Source of the DNA: Auanema rhodensis
Taxonomy: Eukaryota > Nematoda > Chromadorea > Rhabditida > Rhabditidae
DNA: 64,000 nt
Direction of reading: 5' to 3'
Assembly: GCA_964057225.1 (NCBI GenBank)
Contig: OZ059895.1
Span: 22,330,688 to 22,394,687, forward strand
Shown piece by piece: positions 12,591 to 27,487 of this stretch. Made by a program: the position numbers and the translations under genes. The stretch's first letter is position 1. Every line of letters begins with the position of its first letter. Below the pieces are notes generated by a model. It was not told where the DNA came from, searched no databases, and was given only the letters and a program-made list of their open reading frames with translations.

Positions 12591-14855
12591 TCAAAATTAG
12601 ATTCCCCATGTCCATATTAGTCTAAAAACAAATTTTTATTAATATTGGTGCATGGTAACCATGACTTTGAAATTTACGTGAACTTTAATTTATGCTAATT
12701 AAGTGTACACATGATGTGCGCTTGGTATGTAACTCGCTTCACGTCAAAGATAAAGAGATGCGGTTTTCAAAATTAGATTCCCCATTTCCATATTAGTCTA
12801 AAAACAATATTTTATTGATATTGGTGCATGGCAACCATGACTTTAAAATTTACGTGAACTTTAATTTATGCTAATTAAGTGTACACATGATGTGCACTTG
12901 GTATGTAACTCGCTTCACGTCAAAGATAAAGAGATGCGGTTTTCAAAATTAGATTCCCCATGTCCATATTAGTCTAAAAACAAATTTTTATTAATATTGG
13001 TGCATGGTAACCATGACTTTGAAATTTACGTGAACTTTAATTTATGCTAATTAAGTGTACACATGATGTGCGCTTGGTATGTAACTCGCTTCACGTGAAA
13101 GATAAAGAGATGCGGTTTTCAAAATTAGATTCCTCATGTCCATACTAGTCTAAAAACGAATTTTTATTGATATTGATGCATGGTAACCATGACTTTGAAA
13201 TTTACGTGAACTTTAATTTATGTTTATTAAGTGTACACGTGATGTGCACTTGGTATGTAACTTGCTTCACGTGAAAGATAAAGGGATGCGGTTTTCAAAA
13301 TTAGATTCCCCATGTCCATATTAGTCTAAAAACAAATTTTTGTTGATATTGGTGGATGGTAACCATGACTTTGTAATTTACGTGAACTTTAATTTATGCT
13401 AATTAAGTGTACACGTGATGTGCACTTGGTATGTAACTCGCTTCACGTGAAAGATAAAGAGATGCGGTTTTCAAAATTAGATTCCTCATGTCCATATTAG
13501 TCTAAAAACGAATTTTTATTGATATTGATGCATGGCAACCATGACTTTAAAATTTACGTGAACTTTAATTTATGCTAATTAAGTGTACACATGATGTGCA
13601 CTTGGTATGTAACTCGCTTCACGTCAAAGATAAAGAGATGCGGTTTTCAAAATTAGATTCCCCATGTCCATATTAGTCTAAAAACAAATTTTTATTAATA
13701 TTGGTGCATGGTAACCATGACTTTGAAATTTACGTGAACTTTAATTTATGCTAATTAAGTGTACACATGATGTGCGCTTGGTATGTAACTCGCTTCACGT
13801 CAAAGATAAAGAGATGCGGTTTTCAAAATTAGATTCCCCATTTCCATATTAGTCTAAAAACAATATTTTATTGATATTGGTGCATGGCAACCATGACTTT
13901 AAAATTTACGTGAACTTTAATTTATGCTAATTAAGTGTACACATGATGTGCACTTGGTATGTAACTCGCTTCACGTCAAAGATAAAGAGATGCGGTTTTC
14001 AAAATTAGATTCCCCATGTCCATATTAGTCTAAAAACAAATTTTTATTAATATTGGTGCATGGTAACCATGACTTTGAAATTTACGTGAACTTTAATTTA
14101 TGCTAATTAAGTGTACACATGATGTGCGCTTGGTATGTAACTCGCTTCACGTGAAAGATAAAGAGATGCGGTTTTCAAAATTAGATTCCTCATGTCCATA
14201 CTAGTCTAAAAACGAATTTTTATTGATATTGATGCATGGTAACCATGACTTTGAAATTTACGTGAACTTTAATTTATGTTTATTAAGTGTACACGTGATG
14301 TGCACTTGGTATGTAACTTGCTTCACGTGAAAGATAAAGGGATGCGGTTTTCAAAATTAGATTCCCCATGTCCATATTAGTCTAAAAACAAATTTTTGTT
14401 GATATTGGTGGATGGTAACCATGACTTTGTAATTTACGTGAACTTTAATTTATGCTAATTAAGTGTACACGTGATGTGCACTTGGTATGTAACTCGCTTC
14501 ACGTGAAAGATAAAGAGATGCGGTTTTCAAAATTAGATTCCTCATGTCCATATTAGTCTAAAAACGAATTTTTATTGATATTGATGCATGGCAACCATGA
14601 CTTTAAAATTTACGTGAACTTTAATTTATGCTAATTAAGTGTACACATGATGTGCACTTGGTATGTAACTCGCTTCACGTCAAAGATAAAGAGATGCGGT
14701 TTTCAAAATTAGATTCCCCATGTCCATATTAGTCTAAAAACAAATTTTTATTAATATTGGTGCATGGTAACCATGACTTTGAAATTTACGTGAACTTTAA
14801 TTTATGCTAATTAAGTGTACACATGATGTGCGCTTGGTATGTAACTCGCTTCACG
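12590..14855 (+). repeat. Higher-order repeat of 1056 bp (6 monomers), about 2.1 copies
   Basis: Rare variants are spaced exactly 1056 bp: TTATGTTTATTAAG at about 13220 and 14276, and ACTTTGTAATTTACG with the diagnostic T at 13374 and 14430. The order within the unit is ACAAATTTTTATTAAT, GTGCGC/GTCAAAG with CCCCATTTCC, ACAATATTTT, GTCAAAG, CCATACTAG, then CTTGC/AAGGG and TTGTAATTTA. The match starts after about 12590 and ends near 13796/14852, where GTCAAAG meets GTGAAAG. Confidence 0.85.
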
Positions 14856-17800
14856 TGAAAGATAAAGAGATGCGGTTTTCAAAATTAGATTCCTCATGTC
14901 CATACTAGTCTAAAAACGAATTTTTATTGATATTGATGCATGGTAACCATGACTTTGAAATTTACGTGAACTTTAATTTATGCTTATTAAGTGTACACGT
15001 GATGTGCACTTGGTATGTAACTTGCTTCACGTGAAAGATAAAGGGATGCGGTTTTCAAAATTAGATTCCCCATGTCCATATTAGTCTAAAAACAAATTTT
15101 TGTTGATATTGGTGTATGGTAACCATGACTTTGTAATTTACGTGAACTTTAATTTATGCTAATTAAGTGTACACGTGATGTGCACTTGGTATGTAACTCG
15201 CTTCACGTGAAAGATAAAGAGATGCGGTTTTCAAAATTAGATTTCTCATGTCCATATTAGTCTAAAAACGAATTTTTATTGATATTGATGCATGGTAACC
15301 ATGACTTTGAAATTTACGTGAACTTTAATTTATGCTTATTAAGTGTACACATGATGTGCGCTTGGTATGTAACTCGCTTCACGTGAAAGATAAAGAGATG
15401 CGGTTTTCAAAATTAGATTGCTCATGTCCATACTAGTCTAAAAACGATTTTTTATTGATATTGATGCATGGTAACCATGACTTTGAAATTTACGTGAACT
15501 TTAATTTATGCTTATTAAGTGTACACGTGATGTGCACTTGGTATGTAACTCGCTTCACGTGAAAGATAAAGAGATGCGGTTTTCAAAATTAGATTCCCCA
15601 TGTCCATATTAGTCTAAAAACAAATTTTTATTAATATTGGTGCATGGTAACCATGACTTTGAAATTTACGTGAACTTTAATTTATGCTTATTAAGTGTAC
15701 ACATGATGTGCGCTTGGTATGTAACTCGCTTCACGTGAAAGATAAAGAGATGCGGTTTTCAAAATTAGATTCCTCATGTCCATACTAGTCTAAAAACGAA
15801 TTTTTATTGATATTGATGCATGGTAACCATGACTTTGAAATTTACGTGAACTTTAATTTATGCTTATTAAGTGTACACGTGATGTGCACTTGGTATGTAA
15901 CTCGCTTCACGTGAAAGATAAAGGGATGCGGTTTTCAAAAGTAGATTCCCCATGTCCATATTAGTCTAAAAACAAATTTTTATTAATATTGGTGCATGGT
16001 AACCATGACTTTGAAATTTACGTGAACTTTAATTTATGCTAATTAAGTGTACACATGATGTGCGCTTGGTATGTAACTCGCTTCACGTGAAAGATAAAGA
16101 GATGCGGTTTTCAAAATTAGATTCCCCATTTCCATATTAGTCTAAAAACGAATTTTTATTGATATTGATGCATGGTAACCATGACTTTGAAATTTACGTG
16201 AACTTTAATTTATGCTTATTAAGTGTACACGTGATGTGCACTTGGTATGTAACTTGCTTCACGTGAAAGATAAAGGGATGCGGTTTTCAAAATTAGATTC
16301 CACATGTCCATATTAGTCTAAAAACAAATTTTTGTTGATATTGGTGGATGGTAACCATGACTTTGTAATTTACGTGAACTTTAATTTATGCTATTTAAGT
16401 GTACACGTGATGTGCACTTGGTATGTAACTCGCTTCACGTGAAAGATAAAGAGATGCGGTTTTCAAAATTAGATTCCTCATGTCCATATCAGTCTAAAAA
16501 CGAATTTTTATTGATATTGATGCATGGTAACCATGACTTTGAAATTTACGTGAACTTTAATTTATGCTAATTAAGTGTACACGTGATGTGCACTCGGTAT
16601 GTAACTCGCTTCAAGTGAAATATGAAGAGATGCGGTTTTCAAAATTAGATTCCCCATGTCCATATTAGTCTAAAAACAAATTTTTATTGATATTGGTGCT
16701 TGGTAACCATGACTTTGAAATTTACGTGAACTTTAATTTATGCTAATTAAGTGTACACATGATGTGCGCTTGGTATGTAACTCGCTTCACGTCAAAGATA
16801 AAGAGATGCGGTTTTCAAAATTAGATTCCCCATTTCCATATTAGTCTAAAAACAATATTTTATTGATATTGGTGCATGGCAACCATGACTTTAAAATTTA
16901 CGTGAACTTTAATTTATGCTAATTAAGTGTACACATGATGTGCGCTTGGTATGTAACTCGCTTCACGTGAAAGATAAAGAGATGCGGTTTTCAAAATTAG
17001 ATTCCTCATGTCCATACTAGTCTAAAAACGAATTTTTATTGATATTGATGCATGGTAACCATGACTTTGAAATTTACGTGAACTTTAATTTATGTTTATT
17101 AAGTGTACACGTGATGTGCACTTGGTATGTAACTTGCTTCACGTGAAAGATAAAGGGATGCGGTTTTCAAAATTAGATTCCCCATGTCCATATTAGTCTA
17201 AAAACAAATTTTTGTTGATATTGGTGGATGGTAACCATGACTTTGTAATTTACGTGAACTTTAATTTATGCTAATTAAGTGTACACGTGATGTGCACTTG
17301 GTATGTAACTCGCTTCACGTGAAAGATAAAGAGATGCGGTTTTCAAAATTAGATTCCTCATGTCCATATTAGTCTAAAAACGAATTTTTATTGATATTGA
17401 TGCATGGCAACCATGACTTTAAAATTTACGTGAACTTTAATTTATGCTAATTAAGTGTACACATGATGTGCACTTGGTATGTAACTCGCTTCACGTCAAA
17501 GATAAAGAGATGCGGTTTTCAAAATTAGATTCCCCATGTCCATATTAGTCTAAAAACAAATTTTTATTAATATTGGTGCATGGTAACCATGACTTTGAAA
17601 TTTACGTGAACTTTAATTTATGCTAATTAAGTGTACACATGATGTGCGCTTGGTATGTAACTCGCTTCACGTGAAAGATAAAGAGATGCGGTTTTCAAAA
17701 TTAGATTCCTCATGTCCATACTAGTCTAAAAACGAATTTTTATTGATATTGATGCATGGTAACCATGACTTTGAAATTTACGTGAACTTTAATTTATGCT

Positions 17801-19558
17801 TATTAAGTGTACACGTGATGTGCACTTGGTATGTAACTTGCTTCACGTGAAAGATAAAGGGATGCGGTTTTCAAAATTAGATTCCCCATGTCCATATTAG
17901 TCTAAAAACAAATTTTTGTTGATATTGGTGTATGGTAACCATGACTTTGTAATTTACGTGAACTTTAATTTATGCTAATTAAGTGTACACGTGATGTGCA
18001 CTTGGTATGTAACTCGCTTCACGTGAAAGATAAAGAGATGCGGTTTTCAAAATTAGATTCCCCATGTCCATATTAGTCTAAAAACAAATTTTTATTAATA
18101 TTGGTGCATGGTAACCATGACTTTGAAATTTACGTGAACTTTAATTTATGCTTATTAAGTGTACACGTGATGTGCACTTGGTATGTAACTCGCTTCACGT
18201 GAAAGATAAAGAGATGCGGTTTTCAAAATTAGATTCCCCATGTCCATATTAGTCTAAAAACAAATTTTTATTAATATTGGTGCATGGTAACCATGACTTT
18301 GAAATTTACGTGAACTTTAATTTATGCTTATTAAGTGTACACATGATGTGCGCTTGGTATGTAACTCGCTTCACGTGAAAGATAAAGAGATGCGGTTTTC
18401 AAAATTAGATTCCTCATGTCCATACTAGTCTAAAAACGAATTTTTATTGATATTGATGCATGGTAACCATGACTTTGAAATTTACGTGAACTTTAATTTA
18501 TGCTTATTAAGTGTACACGTGATGTGCACTTGGTATGTAACTCGCTTCACGTGAAAGATAAAGGGATGCGGTTTTCAAAAGTAGATTCCCCATGTCCATA
18601 TTAGTCTAAAAACAAATTTTTATTAATATTGGTGCATGGTAACCATGACTTTGAAATTTACGTGAACTTTAATTTATGCTAATTAAGTGTACACATGATG
18701 TGCGCTTGGTATGTAACTCGCTTCACGTGAAAGATAAAGAGATGCGGTTTTCAAAATTAGATTCCCCATTTCCATATTAGTCTAAAAACAATATTTTATT
18801 GATATTGGTGCATGGCAACCATGACTTTAAAATTTACGTGAACTTTAATTTATGCTAATTAAGTGTACACATGTTGTGCACTTGGTATGTAACTCGCTTC
18901 ACGTCAAAGATAAAGAGATGCGGTTTTCAAAATTAGATTCCCCATGTCCATATTAGTCTAAAAACGAATTTTTATTGATATTGATGCATGGTAACCATGA
19001 CTTTGAAATTTACGTGAACTTTAATTTATGCTTATTAAGTGTACACGTGATGTGCACTTGGTATGTAACTTGCTTCACGTGAAAGATAAAGGGATGCGGT
19101 TTTCAAAATTAGATTCCACATGTCCATATTAGTCTAAAAACAAATTTTTGTTGATATTGGTGGATGGTAACCATGACTTTGTAATTTACGTGAACTTTAA
19201 TTTATGCTATTTAAGTGTACACGTGATGTGCACTTGGTATGTAACTCGCTTCACGTGAAAGATAAAGAGATGCGGTTTTCAAAATTAGATTCCTCATGTC
19301 CATATCAGTCTAAAAACGAATTTTTATTGATATTGATGCATGGTAACCATGACTTTGAAATTTACGTGAACTTTAATTTATGCTAATTAAGTGTACACGT
19401 GATGTGCACTCGGTATGTAACTCGCTTCAAGTGAAATATGAAGAGATGCGGTTTTCAAAATTAGATTCCCCATGTCCATATTAGTCTAAAAACAAATTTT
19501 TATTGATATTGGTGCTTGGTAACCATGACTTTGAAATTTACGTGAACTTTAATTTATG
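14080..19558 (+). repeat. Higher-order repeat of about 2816 bp (16 monomers), two copies with internal monomer gain and loss
   Basis: Markers at offset 2816: TATGTTTATT at about 14276 and 17092, GGTGTATGG at 15111 and 17927, and GCTTCAAGTGAAATATG at 16611 and 19427. Between them the offset falls to 2640 (AAAAGTAGATTCC at 15941 and 18581), then returns to 2816 after about 16135/18951. The two copies therefore differ by the loss of one 176-bp monomer and the gain of another, as unequal exchange would produce. The right copy holds the extra pair ACAATATTTT and CATGTTGTGC (18871). Both copies end near 16742/19558. Confidence 0.85.
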
Positions 19559-22500
19559 CTTATTAAGTGTACACGTGATGTGCACTTGGTATGTAACTCG
19601 CTTCACGTGAAAGATAAAGGGATTCGGTTTTCAAAATTAGATTCCCCATGTCCATATTAGTCTAAAAACAAATTTTTATTAATATTGGTGCATGGTAACC
19701 ATGACTTTGAAATTTACGTGAACTTTAATTTATGCTAATTAAGTGTACACATGATGTGCGCTTGGTATGTAACTCGCTTCACGTGAAAGATAAAGAGATG
19801 CGGTTTTCAAAATTAGATTCCCCATTTCCATATTAGTCTAAAAACAATATTTTATTGATATTGGTGCATGGCAACCATGACTTTAAAATTTACGTGAACT
19901 TTAATTTATGCTAATTAAGTGTACACATGATGTGCACTTGGTATGTAACTCGCTTCACGTCAAAGATAAAGAGATGCGGTTTTCAAAATTAGATTCCCCA
20001 TGTCCATATTAGTCTAAAAACAAATTTTTATTAATATTGGTGCATGGTAACCATGACTTTGAAATTTACGTGAACTTTAATTTATGCTAATTAAGTGTAC
20101 ACATGATGTGCGCTTGGTATGTAACTCGCTTCACGTGAAAGATAAAGAGATGCGGTTTTCAAAATTAGATTCCTCATGTCCATACTAGTCTAAAAACGAA
20201 TTTTTATTGATATTGATGCATGGTAACCATGACTTTGAAATTTACGTGAACTTTAATTTATGCTTATTAAGTGTACACGTGATGTGCACTTGGTATGTAA
20301 CTTGCTTCACGTGGAAGATAAAGGGATGCGGTTTTCAAAATTAGATTCCCCATGTCCATATTAGTCTAAAAACAAATTTTTGTTGATATTGGTGGATGGT
20401 AACCATGACTTTGAAATTTACGTGAACTTTAATTTATGCTAATTAAGTGTACACGTGATGTGCACTCGGTATGTAACTCGCTTCACGTGAAATATGAAGA
20501 GATGCGGTTTTCAAAATTAGATTCCCCATGTCCATATTAGTCTAAAAACAAATTTTTATTAATATTGGTGCTTGGTAACCATGACTTTGAAATTTACGTG
20601 AACTTTAATTTATGCTAATTAAGTGAACACATGATGTGCACTTGGTATGTAACTCGCTTCACGTGAAAGATAGAGAGATGCGGTTTTCAAAATAGATTCC
20701 CCATGTCCATATTAGTCTAAAAACGAATTTTTATTGATATTGATTCATGGTAACCATGACTTTGAAAATTACGTGAACTTTAATTTATGCTAATTAAGTG
20801 AACACATGATGTGCACTTGGTATGTAACTCGCTTCACGTGAAAGATAAAGGGATGCGGTTTTCAAAAGTAGATTCCCCATGTCCATATTAGTCTAAAAAC
20901 AAATTTTTATTAATATTGGTGCATGGTAACCATGACTTTGAAATTTACGTGAACTTTAATTTATGCTAATTAAGTGTACACATGATGTGCGCTTGGTATG
21001 TAACTCGCTTCACGTGAAAGATAAAGAGATGCGGTTTTCAAAATTAGATTCCCCATTTCCATATTAGTCTAAAAACAATATTTTATTGATATTGGTGCAT
21101 GGCAACCATGACTTTAAAATTTACGTGAACTTTAATTTATGCTAATTAAGTGTACACATGATGTGCACTTGGTATGTAACTCGCTTCACGTCAAAGATAA
21201 AGAGATGCGGTTTTCAAAATTAGATTCCCCATGTCCATATTAGTCTAAAAACGAATTTTTATTGATATTGATGCATGGTAACCATGACTTTGAAATTTAC
21301 GTGAACTTTAATTTATGCTTATTAAGTGTACACGTGATGTGCACTTGGTATGTAACTTGCTTCACGTGAAAGATAAAGGGATGCGGTTTTCAAAATTAGA
21401 TTCCACATGTCCATATTAGTCTAAAAACAAATTTTTGTTGATATTGGTGGATGGTAACCATGACTTTGTAATTTACGTGAACTTTAATTTATGCTAATTA
21501 AGTGTACACGTGATGTGCACTTGGTATGTAACTCGCTTCACGTGAAAGATAAAGAGATGCGGTTTTCAAAATTAGATTCCTCATGTCCATATCAGTCTAA
21601 AAACGAATTTTTATTGATATTGATGCATGGTAACCATGACTTTGAAATTTACGTGAACTTTAATTTATGCTTATTAAGTGTACACGTGATGTGCACTTGG
21701 TATGTAACTTGCTTCACGTGAAAGATAAAGGGATGCGGTTTTCAAAATTAGATTCCCCATGTCCATATTAGTCTAAAAACAAATTTTTGTTGATATTGGT
21801 GGATGGTAACCATGACTTTGAAATTTACGTGAACTTTAATTTATGCTAATTAAGTGTACACGTGATGTGCACTCGGTATGTAACTCGCTTCACGTGAAAT
21901 ATGAAGAGATGCGGTTTTCAAAATTAGATTCCCCATGTCCATATTAGTCTAAAAACAAATTTTTATTGATATTGGTGCTTGGTAACCATGACTTTGAAAT
22001 TTACGTGAACTTTAATTTATGCTTATTAAGTGTACACGTGATGTGCACTTGGTATGTAACTCGCTTCACGTGAAAGATAAAGGGATGCGGTTTTCAAAAT
22101 TAGATTCCCCATGTCCATATTAGTCTAAAAACAAATTTTTATTAATATTGGTGCATGGTAACCATGACTTTGAAATTTACGTGAACTTTAATTTATGCTA
22201 ATTAAGTGTACACATGATGTGCGCTTGGTATGTAACTCGCTTCACGTGAAAGATAAAGAGATGCGGTTTTCACAATTAGATTCCCCATTTCCATATTAGT
22301 CTAAAAACAATATTTTATTGATATTGGTGCATGGCAACCATGACTTTAAAATTTACGTGAACTTTAATTTATGCTAATTAAGTGTACACATGATGTGCAC
22401 TTGGTATGTAACTCGCTTCACGTCAAAGATAAAGAGATGCGGTTTTCAAAATTAGATTCCCCATGTCCATATTAGTCTAAAAACAAATTTTTATTAATAT

Positions 22501-23916
22501 TGGTGCATGGTAACCATGACTTTGAAATTTACGTGAACTTTAATTTATGCTAATTAAGTGTACACATGATGTGCGCTTGGTATGTAACTCGCTTCACGTG
22601 AAATATGAAGAGATGCGGTTTTCAAAATTAGATTCCCCATGTCCATATTAGTCTAAAAACAAATTTTTATTAATATTGGTGCTTGGTAACCATGACTTTG
22701 AAAATTACGTGAACTTTAATTTATGCTAATTAAGTGAACACATGATGTGCACTTGGTATGTAACTCGCTTCACGTGAAAGATAAAGAGATGTGGTTTTCA
22801 AAATAGATTCCCCATGTCCATATTAGTCTAAAAACGAATTTTTATTGATATTGATTCATGGTAACCATGACTTTGAAAATTACGTGAACTTTAATTTATG
22901 CTTATTAAGTGTACACGTGATGTGCACTTGGTATGTAACTCGCTTCACGTGAAAGATAAAAGGATGCGGTTTTCAAAATTAGATTCCCCATGTCCATATT
23001 AGTCTAAAAACAAATTTTTATTAATATTGGTGCATGGTAACCATGACTTTGAAATTTACGTGAACTTTAATTTATGCTAATTAAGTGTACACATGATGTG
23101 CGCTTGGTATGTAACTCGCTTCACGTGAAAGATAAAGAGATGCGGTTTTCAAAATTAGATTCTCCATGTCCATATTAGTCTAAAAACAAATTTTTGTTGA
23201 TATTGGTGGATGGTAACCATGACTTTGTAATTTACGTGAACTTTAATTTATGCTAATTAAGTGTACACGTGATGTGCACTTGGTATGTAACTCGCTTCAC
23301 GTGAAAGATAAAGAGATGCGGTTTTCAAAATTAGATTCCTCATGTCCATATTAGTCTAAAAACGAATTTTCATTGATATTGATGCATGGTAACCATGACT
23401 TTGAAATTTACGTGAACTTTAATTTATGCTTATTAAGTGTACACATGATGTGCGCTTGGTATGTAACTCGCTTCACGTGAAAGATAAAGGGATGCGGTTT
23501 TCAAAATTAGATTCCCCATGTCCATATTAGTCTAAAAACAAATTTTTATTAATATTGGTGCATGGTAACCATGACTTTGAAATTTACGTGAACTTTAATT
23601 TATGCTAATTAAGTGTACACATGATGTGCGCTTGGTATGTAACTCGCTTCACGTGAAAGATAAAGAGATGCGGTTTTCAAAATTAGATTCCCCATTTCCA
23701 TATTAGTCTAAAAACAATATTTTATTGATATTGGTGCATGGCAACCATGACTTTAAAATTTACGTGAACTTTAATTTATGCTAATTAAGTGTACACATGA
23801 TGTGCACTTGGTATGTAACTCGCTTCACGTCAAAGATAAAGAGATGCGGTTTTCAAAATTAGATTCCCCATGTCCATATTAGTCTAAAAACAAATTTTTA
23901 TTAATATTGGTGCATG
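19559..23916 (+). repeat. Satellite monomers with copies of flanking blocks at offsets 2287 and 2463
   Basis: Part of this stretch repeats sequence to its left. AAAAGTAGATTCC at 18581 recurs at 20868 and the CATATCAG monomer at 19204 recurs at 21491, both about 2287 bp away. The segment from about 19.4 to 20.14 kb recurs at 21.84-22.60 kb at offset 2463 (14 monomers minus 1 bp). ACAATATTTT monomers lie near 19851, 21078, 22311 and 23717. No gene or inserted element is visible. Confidence 0.8.
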
Positions 23917-26900
23917 GTAACCATGACTTTGAAATTTACGTGAACTTTAATTTATGCTAATTAAGTGTACACATGATGTGCGCTTGGTATGTAACTCGCT
24001 TCACGTGAAATATGAAGAGATGCGGTTTTCAAAATTAGATTCCCCATGTCCATATTATTCTAAAAACAAATTTTTATTAATATTGGTGCTTGGTAACCAT
24101 GACTTTGAAATTTACGTGAACTTTAATTTATGCTAATTAAGTGAACACATGATGTGCACTTGGTATGTAACTCGCTTCACGTGAAAGATAGAGAGATGCG
24201 GTTTTCAAAATAGATTCCCCATGTCCATATTAGTCTAAAAACGAATTTTTATTGATATTGATTCATGGTAACCATGACTTTGAAAATTACGTGAACTTTA
24301 ATTTATGCTAATTAAGTGAACACATGATGTGCACTTGGTATGTAACTCGCTTCACGTGAAAGATAAAGAGATGTGGTTTTCAAAATAGATTCCCCATGTC
24401 CATATTAGTCTAAAAACGAATTTTTATTGATATTGATTCATGGTAACCATGACTTTGAAAATTACGTGAACTTTAATTTATGCTTATTAAGTGAACACAT
24501 GATGTGCACTTGGTATGTAACTCGCTTCACGTGAAAGATAAAGAGATGCGGTTTTCAAAATTAGATTCCCCATGTCCATATTAGTCTAAAAACAAATTTT
24601 TATTAATATTGGTGCATGGTAACCATGACTTTGAAATTTACGTGAACTTTAATTTATGCTAATTAAGTGTACACATGATGTGCGCTTGGTATGTAACTCG
24701 CTTCACGTGAAAGATAAAGAGATGCGGTTTTCAAAATTAGATTCCCCATGTCCATATTAGTCTAAAAACAAATTTTTGTTGATATTGGTGGATGGTAACC
24801 ATGACTTTGTAATTTACGTGAACTTTAATTTATGCTAATTAAGTGTACACGTGATGTGCACTTGGTATGTAACTCGCTTCACGTGAAAGATAAAGAGATG
24901 CGGTTTTCAAAATTAGATTCCTCATGTCCATATTAGTCTAAAAACGAATTTTCATTGATATTGATGCATGGTAACCATGACTTTGAAATTTACGTGAACT
25001 TTAATTTATGCTTATTAAGTGTACACGTGATGTGCACTTGGTATGTAACTTGCTTCACGTGAAAGATAAAGGGATGCGGTTTTCAAAATTAGATTCCCCA
25101 TGTCCATATTAGTCTAAAAACAAATTTTTGTTGATATTGGTGCATGGTAACCATGACTTTGAAATTTACGTGAACTTTAATTTATGCTAATTAAGTGTAC
25201 ACATGATGTGCGCTTGGTATGTAACTCGCTTCACGTGAAATATGAAGAGATGCGGTTTTCAAAATTAGATTCCCCATGTCCATATTATTCTAAAAACAAA
25301 TTTTTATTAATATTGGTGCTTGGTAACCATGACTTTGAAATTTACGTGAACTTTAATTTATGCTAATTAAGTGAACACATGATGTGCACTTGGTATGTAA
25401 CTCGCTTCACGTGAAAGATAGAGAGATGCGGTTTTCAAAATAGATTCCCCATGTCCATATTAGTCTAAAAACGAATTTTTATTGATATTGATTCATGGTA
25501 ACCATGACTTTGAAAATTACGTGAACTTTAATTTATGCTAATTAAGTGAACACATGATGTGCACTTGGTATGTAACTCGCTTCACGTGAAAGATAAAGAG
25601 ATGTGGTTTTCAAAATAGATTCCCCATGTCCATATTAGTCTAAAAACGAATTTTTATTGATATTGATTCATGGTAACCATGACTTTGAAAATTACGTGAA
25701 CTTTAATTTATGCTTATTAAGTGAACACATGATGTGCACTTGGTATGTAACTCGCTTCACGTGAAAGATAAAGAGATGCGGTTTTCAAAATTAGATTCCC
25801 CATGTCCATATTAGTCTAAAAACAAATTTTTATTAATATTGGTGCATGGTAACCATGACTTTGAAATTTACGTGAACTTTAATTTATGCTAATTAAGTGT
25901 ACACATGATGTGCGCTTGGTATGTAACTCGCTTCACGTGAAAGATAAAGAGATGCGGTTTTCAAAATTAGATTCCCCATGTCCATATTAGTCTAAAAACA
26001 AATTTTTGTTGATATTGGTGGATGGTAACCATGACTTTGTAATTTACGTGAACTTTAATTTATGCTAATTAAGTGTACACGTGATGTGCACTTGGTATGT
26101 AACTCGCTTCACGTGAAAGATAAAGAGATGCGGTTTTCAAAATTAGATTCCTCATGTCCATATTAGTCTAAAAACGAATTTTCATTGATATTGATGCATG
26201 GTAACCATGACTTTGAAATTTACGTGAACTTTAATTTATGCTTATTAAGTGTACACGTGATGTGCACTTGGTATGTAACTTGCTTCACGTGAAAGATAAA
26301 GGGATGCGGTTTTCAAAATTAGATTCCCCATGTCCATATTAGTCTAAAAACAAATTTTTGTTGATATTGGTGCATGGTAACCATGACTTTGAAATTTACG
26401 TGAACTTTAATTTATGCTAATTAAGTGTACACATGATGTGCGCTTGGTATGTAACTCGCTTCACGTGAAATATGAAGAGATGCGGTTTTCAAAATTAGAT
26501 TCCCCATGTCCATATTATTCTAAAAACAAATTTTTATTAATATTGGTGCTTGGTAACCATGACTTTGAAATTTACGTGAACTTTAATTTATGCTAATTAA
26601 GTGAACACATGATGTGCACTTGGTATGTAACTCGCTTCACGTGAAAGATAGAGAGATGCGGTTTTCAAAATAGATTCCCCATGTCCATATTAGTCTAAAA
26701 ACGAATTTTTATTGATATTGATTCATGGTAACCATGACTTTGAAAATTACGTGAACTTTAATTTATGCTAATTAAGTGAACACATGATGTGCACTTGGTA
26801 TGTAACTCGCTTCACGTGAAAGATAAAGAGATGTGGTTTTCAAAATAGATTCCCCATGTCCATATTAGTCTAAAAACGAATTTTTATTGATATTGATTCA

Positions 26901-27487
26901 TGGTAACCATGACTTTGAAAATTACGTGAACTTTAATTTATGCTTATTAAGTGAACACATGATGTGCACTTGGTATGTAACTCGCTTCACGTGAAAGATA
27001 AAGAGATGCGGTTTTCAAAATTAGATTCCCCATGTCCATATTAGTCTAAAAACAAATTTTTATTAATATTGGTGCATGGTAACCATGACTTTGAAATTTA
27101 CGTGAACTTTAATTTATGCTAATTAAGTGTACACATGATGTGCGCTTGGTATGTAACTCGCTTCACGTGAAAGATAAAGAGATGCGGTTTTCAAAATTAG
27201 ATTCCCCATGTCCATATTAGTCTAAAAACAAATTTTTGTTGATATTGGTGGATGGTAACCATGACTTTGTAATTTACGTGAACTTTAATTTATGCTAATT
27301 AAGTGTACACGTGATGTGCACTTGGTATGTAACTCGCTTCACGTGAAAGATAAAGAGATGCGGTTTTCAAAATTAGATTCCTCATGTCCATATTAGTCTA
27401 AAAACGAATTTTCATTGATATTGATGCATGGTAACCATGACTTTGAAATTTACGTGAACTTTAATTTATGCTTATTAAGTGTACACA
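23917..27487 (+). repeat. Higher-order repeat, 1230 bp (7 monomers) x2.9
   Basis: Three consecutive copies are marked by CCATATTATTCTAAAAAC near 24050, 25280 and 26510, and by ACGAATTTTCATTG with TCATTG at 24952, 26182 and 27412, all 1230 bp apart. Each unit holds two 175-bp monomers (GATAGAGAG and GATGTGG), which explains 7 x 176 minus 2. The copies look identical across the aligned positions I compared, so this is one of the freshest expansions. The match ends near 26258/27488, where CACGTG/GCACTTGG meets CACATG/GCGCTTGG. Confidence 0.92.

Noticed and set aside
23917-27487. Assembly error as the sole cause of the triplicate
   Set aside because: It cannot be excluded without reads. However, similar duplications of many different lengths occur all along the window with their own private variants, which one type of assembly error would not produce, so I kept it as a real feature.
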